Positions 50,332-57,346 of a stretch of DNA of 64,000 bases are shown here, in pieces. The number at the start of each line of letters is the position of its first letter. The first letter of the stretch is position 1. Position numbers and translations under genes: made by a program. A model generated the notes under the pieces. That model saw only the letters and a list, made by a program, of their open reading frames with translations. It had not been told where the DNA came from and made no database searches. The DNA is taken from contig NZ_CP061813.1 of NCBI RefSeq assembly GCF_014784055.1, positions 2,676,001-2,740,000 of the forward strand, read 5' to 3'. The DNA comes from Polaribacter haliotis (GTDB lineage Bacteria > Bacteroidota > Bacteroidia > Flavobacteriales > Flavobacteriaceae).

Positions 50332-50829
50332 ATGGAAATGAATTTTTATGTGTTGCTTTTAGCAGCTTTAGTGCCAATGATTATTGGCTTTGTCTGGTAT
50401 GGTCCTTTATTTGGAAATGCTTGGATGAAAGAAATGAACTTTACTAAAGAGTCTTTAGAAGGCCAAAATATGATTAAGATATTTGTGCTTAGTTATATTT
50501 TTAGTCTTTTAATAGCTTTCTTTTTACAGTATATTGTAATCCATCAAATGGGTCTTTTTCAAACGTTAATAAACGAACCTGGTTTTAATGAACAAACAGG
50601 TGAAGCTTATAGTTATTTTGAAGATTTTATAGCTAATTATGGAGATCGTTTTAGAACTTTTGGACATGGTGTTATTCATGGAGTAATGTCTGGTTTAATT
50701 TTTGTGCTTCCAGTTTTATCAATCATAGCAATGTTTGAAAAAAAATCATTCAAATACGTGGCTATAAACGCAGGTTACTGGATTGTAACTTTAGCACTTA
50801 TGGGAGGTATTATTTGCCAATGGTTTTAA
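50332..50829 (+). CDS. DUF1761-family membrane protein
   Basis: A 165-residue protein with four predicted helices (about 5-22, 45-67, 108-127 and 138-160). The start MEMNFYVLLLAALVPMIIGFVWYGPLFGNAWMKE, read in parts, holds the family's G(F/M)VWYGPLFG...W motif. DUF1761 proteins have no known function. The start was set by the promoter at 50300-50307. Ends in a terminator shared with convergent trpS. Confidence 0.85.
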   Translation: MEMNFYVLLLAALVPMIIGFVWYGPLFGNAWMKEMNFTKESLEGQNMIKIFVLSYIFSLLIAFFLQYIVIHQMGLFQTLINEPGFNEQTGEAYSYFEDFIANYGDRFRTFGHGVIHGVMSGLIFVLPVLSIIAMFEKKSFKYVAINAGYWIVTLALMGGIICQWF

Positions 50830-50851
50830 AGCAATTAAATATTTAAACAAA

Positions 50852-50895
50852 TGTAAAAAAGCTCGTTTCTAATTTTAGAAACGAGCTTTTTTACA
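50852..50895. terminator. Bidirectional Rho-independent terminator
   Basis: Perfect 21-bp arms TGTAAAAAAGCTCGTTTCTA and complement, around a 2-base centre, between convergent DUF1761 and trpS genes. Confidence 0.85.
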
Positions 50896-50936
50896 TTTTA
50901 CAATGGGTTTAAACCTCTTGTTATATATATACTGTT

Positions 50937-51905
50937 TTAATAACCAATTTTTCCTCTCACTCTTTTTATTACGTTGTTTGCAGTTATTCTTGCTTTTTCT
51001 GCACCAATATTTAGAGCATCATCTATTTCGTTTTTATTTTCCATAAAATGATGATATTTCTCACGAATCGTTTTAAATTTTTCTACGATTAATTCATACA
51101 AGGCTTGTTTTGCATGTCCATAACCATAATTTCCACCTTCGTAATTTGCTCTCATTTCCGAAATTTCAGCATCAGAAGCTAATAATTTATAAATAGCAAA
51201 AACATTATCTGTATCTGGATTTTTTGGGTCTTCTAAAGCCAAACTATCTGTTTTAATACCCATTATTTGCTTTCTTAATTTTTTATCTGTTAAGAAAATA
51301 TTAATGGTATTATTTCTAGATTTACTCATTTTTTCGCCATCAATTCCTGGAACTAATTTTGTGTGTTCTTGAATTTTTGCTTGAGGCAACACCAATGTCT
51401 CTCCAACAATATTATTAAACCTTCCAGCAACATCTCTAGTCATTTCTAAATGTTGTAATTGGTCTTTTCCAACAGGAACAATTTCTGCATCGTACAATAA
51501 AATATCTGCAGCCATAAGCATTGGGTAGGTAAATAAACCAGCATTAACATCTCCTAATCTGTCAGATTTATCTTTAAAACTATGAGCCAATGTTAAACGC
51601 TGAAAAGGAAAATAACAACTTAAATACCAAGTTAATTCCGCAGTTTGTGGAATATCGCTCTGTCTGTAAAATACAGTTTTATTAATATCTAAACCACAAG
51701 CCAACCAAGTTGCAGCAGTACTATAAGTATTTTCTCTAAGTTCTTTACCATCTTTAATTTGGGTTAAAGAATGCATGTCTGCAATAAATAAATATGCTTC
51801 ATTTTTTGGATTGTTAGCCATTTCTATGGCAGGTAAAATGGCGCCCAATAAATTTCCTAAATGCGGTGTTCCAGTGCTCTGTACACCTGTTAAAATTCTT
51901 GACAT
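50937..51905 (-). CDS. trpS: Tryptophanyl-tRNA synthetase
   Basis: A 322-residue class I synthetase charging tRNA-Trp. Signatures: LTGVQSTGTPHLGNLLGA (PxLGN form of HIGH at 14-18), GKDQLQHLEMTRDVAGRFN and GEKMSKSRNN (KMSKS). Length is normal and residues intact. Upstream lies a 193-bp region shared with plsC on the other strand, with a perfect small palindrome at 51949-51963. Confidence 0.96.
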   Translation of the reverse strand: MSRILTGVQSTGTPHLGNLLGAILPAIEMANNPKNEAYLFIADMHSLTQIKDGKELRENTYSTAATWLACGLDINKTVFYRQSDIPQTAELTWYLSCYFPFQRLTLAHSFKDKSDRLGDVNAGLFTYPMLMAADILLYDAEIVPVGKDQLQHLEMTRDVAGRFNNIVGETLVLPQAKIQEHTKLVPGIDGEKMSKSRNNTINIFLTDKKLRKQIMGIKTDSLALEDPKNPDTDNVFAIYKLLASDAEISEMRANYEGGNYGYGHAKQALYELIVEKFKTIREKYHHFMENKNEIDDALNIGAEKARITANNVIKRVRGKIGY

Positions 51906-51948
51906 AATTTTATACTTTTCTTTTTTTAGTATGAGTTAGATACTTAAA

Positions 51949-51963
51949 ACGGTCTGAGACCGT
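51949..51963. promoter_or_regulatory. Perfect short palindrome ACGGTCT-G-AGACCGT
   Basis: Seven-base inverted arms with a one-base centre, in the divergent region between trpS and plsC, about 45 bp upstream of the trpS ATG. It is GC-rich against AT-rich surroundings. It could be an operator or a short leader hairpin for trpS; no protein can be assigned. Confidence 0.35.
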
Positions 51964-52011
51964 AAAAATAAGGTTTTGTTTAAGAAAACCAATCAAACAA
52001 AAGAATATTAC

Positions 52012-52019
52012 TACATTTG
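52012..52019 (+). promoter_or_regulatory. -7 box (TACATTTG) of plsC-hlyIII
   Basis: Exact TAnnTTTG match, about 80 bp upstream of the plsC start. Confidence 0.45.
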
Positions 52020-52098
52020 TTTTTAAAGAGAGGTTTTAATATTACCACTCATATAAATAATTCTAATCTAGAAAAGTAATTTAACACTTATTAAGTCT

Positions 52099-52863
52099 TT
52101 GAAATATCTAAAAATTCCTTTTTTACTTCTTTGGCGTTTGTGGTTTTACCTCTTAATGTTTACCTCTATATTAGTGTTATCTCCATTTTTATTCATATTT
52201 TCTTTTAAGCAAGAGCATTATCATCATTTTTGGAAAGTGGCTAGAATTCTATCTAAAATACTTGTTTATGGTATGGGTTTTCGACTAGATTTTAAAGCAG
52301 TAGAAAATATAGAACCAGATAAGAGTTATATGTTTTGCCCAAACCATAGTTCTTTAATGGATCCATTTGTATTGATTGCTATTAGTAAGAACCCGATTGT
52401 TTTTGTTGGAAAAAAAGAATTAGTTAAAATTCCTGTTTTTGGTTTTTTCTACAAAAGAGTGGTTATTATGGTCGATAGAAGTAGTGCAAAAAGTAGAAAA
52501 AGAGTTTACAAAATGGCTAAAAAAAGGCTAAAAAATGGCGTAAGTATGGCTATTTTTCCTGAAGGTTTAGTGCCAGCTGAAGATGTTGTTTTAGCGCCCT
52601 TTAAAAAAGGAGCTTTTGGCTTGGCAATAGAATTTAAAATACCAATTGTGCCTCAAGTTTATTACGATTGTAAGCGTTTTTTTTCATGGGATTTCTTAAA
52701 AGGAAGGCCAGGAGTTTTACGAGTACATCAACATAAATTTATTAAAACAGAAAATTTAAAAGAAGAAGATTTAGATACTTTACAAACGCAAACTTTTCAA
52801 CTGATGTACAACGATTTATTAAACGATAAAGAGTACATGAAAGACACAAACAGAAAGAAATGA
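52099..52863 (+). CDS. plsC: 1-acyl-sn-glycerol-3-phosphate acyltransferase
   Basis: A 254-residue inner-membrane acyltransferase that makes phosphatidic acid from lysophosphatidic acid. N-terminal membrane helix at 8-38. Catalytic motif NHSSLMDPF (H83, D88), second motif VDRSSAKSRKR and substrate motif FPEGLVP are present. The start is a TTG (52099): no in-frame ATG exists between the upstream stop and the membrane helix. The gene overlaps hlyIII by 4 bases (ATGA), so both are coupled. Confidence 0.92.
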   Translation: MKYLKIPFLLLWRLWFYLLMFTSILVLSPFLFIFSFKQEHYHHFWKVARILSKILVYGMGFRLDFKAVENIEPDKSYMFCPNHSSLMDPFVLIAISKNPIVFVGKKELVKIPVFGFFYKRVVIMVDRSSAKSRKRVYKMAKKRLKNGVSMAIFPEGLVPAEDVVLAPFKKGAFGLAIEFKIPIVPQVYYDCKRFFSWDFLKGRPGVLRVHQHKFIKTENLKEEDLDTLQTQTFQLMYNDLLNDKEYMKDTNRKK

Positions 52864-53498
52864 GTGAAAAATTAAATTACGAATATTCTAAAAAAGAAGA
52901 ACGTTTAAATGTAGTTACTCATGGATTTGGTTTTGTTGTAAGTATTATCGCATTTCCATTTTTATTTATAAAAGCACTTAATTACAGTGGTTTTTGGAAA
53001 CCAACGAGTTTTATAATTTATGGCCTAAGTTTAATTGTTTTATACGCGGCTTCTACATTTTATCATGCAGCTAAAGATTCTAAAAAACGTAGAAAATTAA
53101 ATATATTCGATCATGCTGCAATTTATGTTTTAATTGCAGGAAGTTATACACCATTTTGTTTGGTAGGTTTAGATTCTAGTTTGGGTTGGTATATGTTTAT
53201 TTTTGTTTGGGTATTTGCTCTTATTGGAATAATTTTAAAACTTTTTTTTACGGGTAGATTCAATATAATTTCCACTGCTATGTATTTATTAATGGGTTGG
53301 CAAGTAATCTTTTTTGTAAAACCTTTATCAGAAAGTTTAACAACCTTTGGTTTAAACTTATTAATTGCTGGAGGTGTCTTTTATAGTATTGGAGCAATAC
53401 TCTACTCAATAGGAAAGTTACCCTACAACCATGCAACTTTCCATGTTTTTGTGTTATTAGGAAGTTTAAGTCACTTTTTTGCAATATATTATCTGTAA
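52860..53498 (+). CDS. Hemolysin III / PAQR family membrane protein
   Basis: A 212-residue protein with seven predicted helices. Conserved PAQR residues: ERLNVVTHGFG near 14-24, STFYHAAKDSKKRRKLNIFDH with the His/Asp pair, IAGSYTPFCL and the final HATFHVFVLLGSLSHFFAI with the histidines of the zinc site. Members act as membrane hydrolase- or channel-like proteins; in bacteria the function is unclear. Cotranslated with plsC, consistent with a link to membrane lipids. Confidence 0.9.
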   Translation: MSEKLNYEYSKKEERLNVVTHGFGFVVSIIAFPFLFIKALNYSGFWKPTSFIIYGLSLIVLYAASTFYHAAKDSKKRRKLNIFDHAAIYVLIAGSYTPFCLVGLDSSLGWYMFIFVWVFALIGIILKLFFTGRFNIISTAMYLLMGWQVIFFVKPLSESLTTFGLNLLIAGGVFYSIGAILYSIGKLPYNHATFHVFVLLGSLSHFFAIYYL

Positions 53499-53607
53499 GA
53501 TAATTATATTATATTTAGTGAATTAGCAATAAAATTAATTTTTTAATAAATATAACTACTATTTATCAGGATAATTGATGTTAATTATTAAAAAATTAAC
53601 AAATACC

Positions 53608-53637
53608 TTGTTTATTTAAAAAAAAAAATTATTTTTG
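53608..53637 (+). promoter_or_regulatory. Strong promoter in the hlyIII-CYTH gap (TTG-N19-TATTTTTG)
   Basis: TTG at 53608-53610 and TATTTTTG at 53630-53637 with the ideal 19-bp spacing. No gene follows on the plus strand before the terminator at 53713. Confidence 0.6.
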
Positions 53638-53640
53638 CAA

Positions 53641-53740
53641 AGCTTACTATTTTAACCTAGGTTAAAATTTTAGGTTTTATAAATTTATTTAGGGGGTAGG
53701 TTTATTAAATTTCCTCGAACTTTTGTTCGAGGTTTTTTTT
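53641..53740 (+). ncRNA. Candidate small non-coding RNA, about 100 nt
   Basis: An ideal promoter (53608-53637) reads into ~75 bases with no open frame and then a Rho-independent terminator. The predicted RNA has a perfect palindrome ATTTTAACCTAGGTTAAAAT near its 5' end. It has three copies of TAGGTT, any of which could pair with the single AACCTA, and a hairpin AAATTTA...TAAATTT enclosing AGGGGGTAGG. This looks designed for alternative folding. It may correspond to a known Flavobacteriia RNA such as the Flavo-1 motif, which I cannot test here. Confidence 0.45.
53713..53740. terminator. Rho-independent terminator (candidate sRNA, hlyIII, CYTH)
   Basis: Arms CCTCGAAC and GTTCGAGG around TTTT, followed by eight T. 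It ends next to the CYTH stop codon at 53739. Confidence 0.8.
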
Positions 53741-54212
53741 ACATCCAATTTTTAAAAGGATGTTTACTAATTCTCGAATTGTAATATTTTAAATCTCCAG
53801 TAACTTCTTTTCCTAACCAGGTTGGTTTTTCAAAATTTTCATCTTCGGAATTTAGTTCTATTTCAGCAACAATTAAACCTAAATTATCTCCTAAAAACTC
53901 ATCAATTTCATATGTATGGTTTCCTTTTTTAACGTAAAATCGAGTTTTTTCAATTAAAGTTGGTTCGCTTAAAAGTAATAATTGTTGGGCATCTAAAACA
54001 GAAATGGATTTTTCCCATTCGAATCTAGTAGTCCCTTTTTTATTCGATTTACCTTTAATAGTTATAAAAGCTTCAGTATCTGTAATTCGAACACGAACAA
54101 CTCTTTTTTCATCAGAATTTAAATATCCTTGTTTTATATAGGTTTTATTATAACTTTCTTGCTTAAAATTATTGTTTTTCACTAAAAACTTACGTTCTAT
54201 TTCTACATTCAT
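53739..54212 (-). CDS. CYTH-domain protein (triphosphate tunnel enzyme family)
   Basis: A 157-residue CYTH domain. The N-terminal ExExK signature is VEIERKFLV; tunnel residues include VVRVRITDTEAFITIKGK, TRFEWEKSI, EKTRFYV and YEIDEFLGDNLGLIVAEIEL. The family hydrolyses inorganic triphosphate, thiamine triphosphate or makes cAMP; small bacterial forms such as this are most often triphosphatases. Single gene, start ATG 54212. The promoter is not clear. Confidence 0.9.
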   Translation of the reverse strand: MNVEIERKFLVKNNNFKQESYNKTYIKQGYLNSDEKRVVRVRITDTEAFITIKGKSNKKGTTRFEWEKSISVLDAQQLLLLSEPTLIEKTRFYVKKGNHTYEIDEFLGDNLGLIVAEIELNSEDENFEKPTWLGKEVTGDLKYYNSRISKHPFKNWM

Positions 54213-54274
54213 GTTTTCCCTTCTCTAATTTGTACTAATGTATTTCTTTTATCGTTATTGTAACAAGAATTAAA

Positions 54275-54282
54275 TATCTTTG
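54275..54282 (+). promoter_or_regulatory. -7 box (TATCTTTG) of the porZ-recO-receptor operon
   Basis: Exact TAnnTTTG match 17 bp before the ATG at 54300; a TTG is at 54258-54260, somewhat close. Confidence 0.5.
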
Positions 54283-54299
54283 AAATATAATTTATTTTG

Positions 54300-56624
54300 A
54301 TGAAAAAACGCTTTTCAATTTACATTTTACTTTTTTCCATTATCAGCTTATATTCTCAAACAGATTATAGCGATTCTTGGGAAGATTTCTTTTCTTACAA
54401 CAATGTAAAAGATTTTACAAAAGTAGGTAATACAATTTATGCATTGGCAGATAATGCTGTTTTTACCTACGATGTTGTATCTGGAGAGTTAAATAAATTA
54501 TCTTCTGTACAAGGCTTGTCTGGCGAGACAACAACTTCTATTTATTATAGCGAAGCTTATAAAAGATTAATAATTGGTTACGAGAATGGTTTGGTTGAGG
54601 TTGTAGATGAAGAGGGTACAATTACCATATCATCAGATATTATAAATTTTAATCAATCAGGAGAAAAAAGTATTAATCATATTTCGGAATTTAATAAGAA
54701 ACTATACTTATCTACACCATTTGCAATTGTTGTTTATGATATTGAAAAGTTAGAGTTTGGCGATACTTATTTTATAGGAAGTGGCTCTAGTTCTGTGAAA
54801 ATAAATCAAACAGCAATTCTTAATGATGTTATTTATGCAGTAACAGAAGAAGGTGTTTTTTCGGCAGATGTAAATAGTACTTCTTTAATAGATTTTACCA
54901 AATGGACGAATCAATTCAATAATAGAAAATTTAAAGAAATTGCAATTTTTAATAATGAAATATTTGTTACAGAAAATAACTCTTTATTAAAATTAGAAAC
55001 TACAAGTTTAACAGAAGTAAGAAACTTTAATGAAGACGTAAAAAATCTAAAAGCATCCAATACACATTTAATTATTACATTAAATAATAATGCAGTAGTT
55101 CTAAACGCATCTTTAAACCAAGTAATTATTTTTACTACAAATACAGATTTTAATTTTTCTTTAAACACCGCTTTTTTTGAAAATAACACTGCTTTTTTGG
55201 CGACGAAAGAGTTCGGAATTTTGGGTAGTTCTTTAAATCAATCTACAACCTATGTAGAGATTCATCCAGAAGGTCCATTATCTAACGATGTTTTTTCTAT
55301 TGATGTACTTAATAATAATCTTTGGGTAGTTTATGGAGGTTATTCTGCAACATATACTCCAATTCTTAAAAGTCAAGGTTTTAGTCATTTTAATGGAGAA
55401 AATTGGATAAACACAAAATATACACCGAATTTACCTAGAGATTTGGTTTCTGTAACCATAGATCCAAATGAAGAAAACAAAGTTTTTATAAGTGCATCTG
55501 GTATTACAAACGACATAAGTTCTTCTCCAACTGGAGGTGTTTTAGTGGTGGAAAACGATGCTTTAACTACAATTTATAATCATTTAAACAGTACACTAGA
55601 ATCTGTTATTATTTCTTTACCTTCTATAAATATTAGAACGAATGGATCTGTTTTCGATAACCAAGGGAATTTTTGGGTAACGAATTACGAAGTAGATAAG
55701 AAGATACATAAATTATCTAAAAATGGTCAATGGAAAGGTATCGATTTAAGTGCTGTTCAAACAACTTCTTCTCCAGGTTTAAACGAAATTATTGTAGATA
55801 GAAGCAATAGTCTTTGGGTTGGTACTCGAAACAATGGTTTATATATTTACAACGAAAATGGAGATCGAAAAAAATCGTTAACTGGAAATCCAAATGCTGG
55901 TAATTTACCAGATTTAAATGTAAGAACATTAGCTGTAGATGCTAGTAACAGAATTTGGATTGGAACGAAATCTGGTTTAGTGGTTTATAATAATGCTTCT
56001 GGTGTTTTTGATGAAAATATTACAAATGCAAATCCAATAATTATTTTAGATGATGGTATTCCTAAAAAATTGTTGGGAGACCAAACCATAAACTCTATTT
56101 CTGTAGATGGAGCAGATAATAAGTGGTTTGGAACAGATAGTGGAGGTGTTTTATATACAAATCCAAGTGGACAAAATACGTTAGCAAATTTTAGCAAACA
56201 AAACTCTCCTTTACCTTCTAATAGAATTGCAAAAATTAAAGTCGACGATTCTACAGGAAAAGTATACTTTGCAACTTCCAAAGGAATTGTTGCGTATAAT
56301 AGTAAAGTAGCACCTTTTGGAGATACTTTAGGCGAAGTTTACGCGTATCCAAACCCTGTTTTAAGAAAACACGAAACTGTTATAATAGATGGTAGAAATG
56401 GAACTCATCTTCCAAAAGGAACTAATGTTAAAATTCTAGATGTTGCTGGTAACTTGGTATACGAAACCAATGTTGTAGAAGGTCAAGAATTACAAGGAGG
56501 AAAAGTAGTTTGGAACAAGAAAAATTTGGCAGGTAATAATGTGGCTTCAGGAATATACATTGTTTTACTTTCTAACGACGATGCTTCCGAAAACTCAGTT
56601 ACAAAAATCGCAATCGTAAATTAA
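54300..56624 (+). CDS. porZ: PorZ-like T9SS protein with beta-propellers
   Basis: A 774-residue exported protein. Signal peptide KKRFSIYILLFSIISLYSQ; mature start TDYSDSWEDFFSYNNVKDFTKVGNTIYALADNAVF, read in parts. Repeated GLW/IWIGT.SGL.VY-type blades (SLWVGTRNNGLYIYNENG, RIWIGTKSGLVVYNN, NKWFGTDSGGVLY) indicate two propellers of the two-component-regulator type. The last ~85 residues (VYAYPNPVLRKHE...VKILDVAGNLVYETN...ASGIYIVLLSN) are a T9SS C-terminal domain. This layout, and the recO neighbour, match PorZ, part of the surface complex that attaches anionic LPS to T9SS cargo. Overlaps recO by one base. Confidence 0.88.
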   Translation: MKKRFSIYILLFSIISLYSQTDYSDSWEDFFSYNNVKDFTKVGNTIYALADNAVFTYDVVSGELNKLSSVQGLSGETTTSIYYSEAYKRLIIGYENGLVEVVDEEGTITISSDIINFNQSGEKSINHISEFNKKLYLSTPFAIVVYDIEKLEFGDTYFIGSGSSSVKINQTAILNDVIYAVTEEGVFSADVNSTSLIDFTKWTNQFNNRKFKEIAIFNNEIFVTENNSLLKLETTSLTEVRNFNEDVKNLKASNTHLIITLNNNAVVLNASLNQVIIFTTNTDFNFSLNTAFFENNTAFLATKEFGILGSSLNQSTTYVEIHPEGPLSNDVFSIDVLNNNLWVVYGGYSATYTPILKSQGFSHFNGENWINTKYTPNLPRDLVSVTIDPNEENKVFISASGITNDISSSPTGGVLVVENDALTTIYNHLNSTLESVIISLPSINIRTNGSVFDNQGNFWVTNYEVDKKIHKLSKNGQWKGIDLSAVQTTSSPGLNEIIVDRSNSLWVGTRNNGLYIYNENGDRKKSLTGNPNAGNLPDLNVRTLAVDASNRIWIGTKSGLVVYNNASGVFDENITNANPIIILDDGIPKKLLGDQTINSISVDGADNKWFGTDSGGVLYTNPSGQNTLANFSKQNSPLPSNRIAKIKVDDSTGKVYFATSKGIVAYNSKVAPFGDTLGEVYAYPNPVLRKHETVIIDGRNGTHLPKGTNVKILDVAGNLVYETNVVEGQELQGGKVVWNKKNLAGNNVASGIYIVLLSNDDASENSVTKIAIVN

Positions 56625-57346
56625 TGGCGGTTGTAAGCACAAAAGCAATTGTATTAAGTACATTAAAATATAGCGATACTAGCTTAATTGTAAAATGCTA
56701 TACAGAAGAAAGTGGCTTAAAATCGTATTTAGTTAGAGGTGTTTTAAAAGCCAAAAAAGGTGGGTTAAAAGTGGCGTATTTCCAACCTTTAACGCAGTTG
56801 AGTATTGTTGCGAACCATAGTACAAAAACCACGCTTCATTCTGTAAAGGAAGTTCAAATTTTAAATCCGTATAAATCTATTTATAAAGATATTGTAAAAC
56901 AGTCTGTAGTACTATTTTTATCGGAAGTTTTGTCTTACAGTATCCAAGAAGAAGAAAAAAACGAACAACTTTATAATTATTTAGAAACTGCCTTTGTTTG
57001 GTTAGATGTTCATGATAAAATTGCCAACTTTCACTTATTGTTTTTATTAAATTTAACTCGGTTTTTAGGATTTTATCCAGATTTGTCTGAAAACAACAAA
57101 ATTGGGTTCGATTTAATGGAAGGAAATTTCTCGAATTCAACTTCACAAAAAAATGTTATATCTAGTAATCAATTTTATCAATTTAAAAAGCTGTTAGGCA
57201 TAGATTTTGATGGTATAGAAAAAGTGTCTTTTAGTAAATCTGAAAGGCAGGTTGTATTACAAATAATAATTAGATATTTTGAATTACATTTAGACGGTTT
57301 TAGAAAACCTAAATCGTTACAAGTGTTAGAAACCGTTTTTAGTTAA
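56624..57346 (+). CDS. recO: DNA repair protein RecO
   Basis: A 240-residue protein with N-terminal OB-fold (VVSTKAIVLSTLKYSDTSLIVKCYTEESGLKSYLV, read in parts) and a helical C-terminal domain. RecO works with RecR to load RecA on SSB-coated DNA in gap repair and can anneal strands. No zinc-binding cysteines are present, unlike some RecO proteins. Start and stop each overlap the neighbouring gene by one base (TAATG at 56622-56626 and 57344-57348), so porZ, recO and the receptor gene are translated in a coupled way. Confidence 0.92.
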   Translation: MAVVSTKAIVLSTLKYSDTSLIVKCYTEESGLKSYLVRGVLKAKKGGLKVAYFQPLTQLSIVANHSTKTTLHSVKEVQILNPYKSIYKDIVKQSVVLFLSEVLSYSIQEEEKNEQLYNYLETAFVWLDVHDKIANFHLLFLLNLTRFLGFYPDLSENNKIGFDLMEGNFSNSTSQKNVISSNQFYQFKKLLGIDFDGIEKVSFSKSERQVVLQIIIRYFELHLDGFRKPKSLQVLETVFS

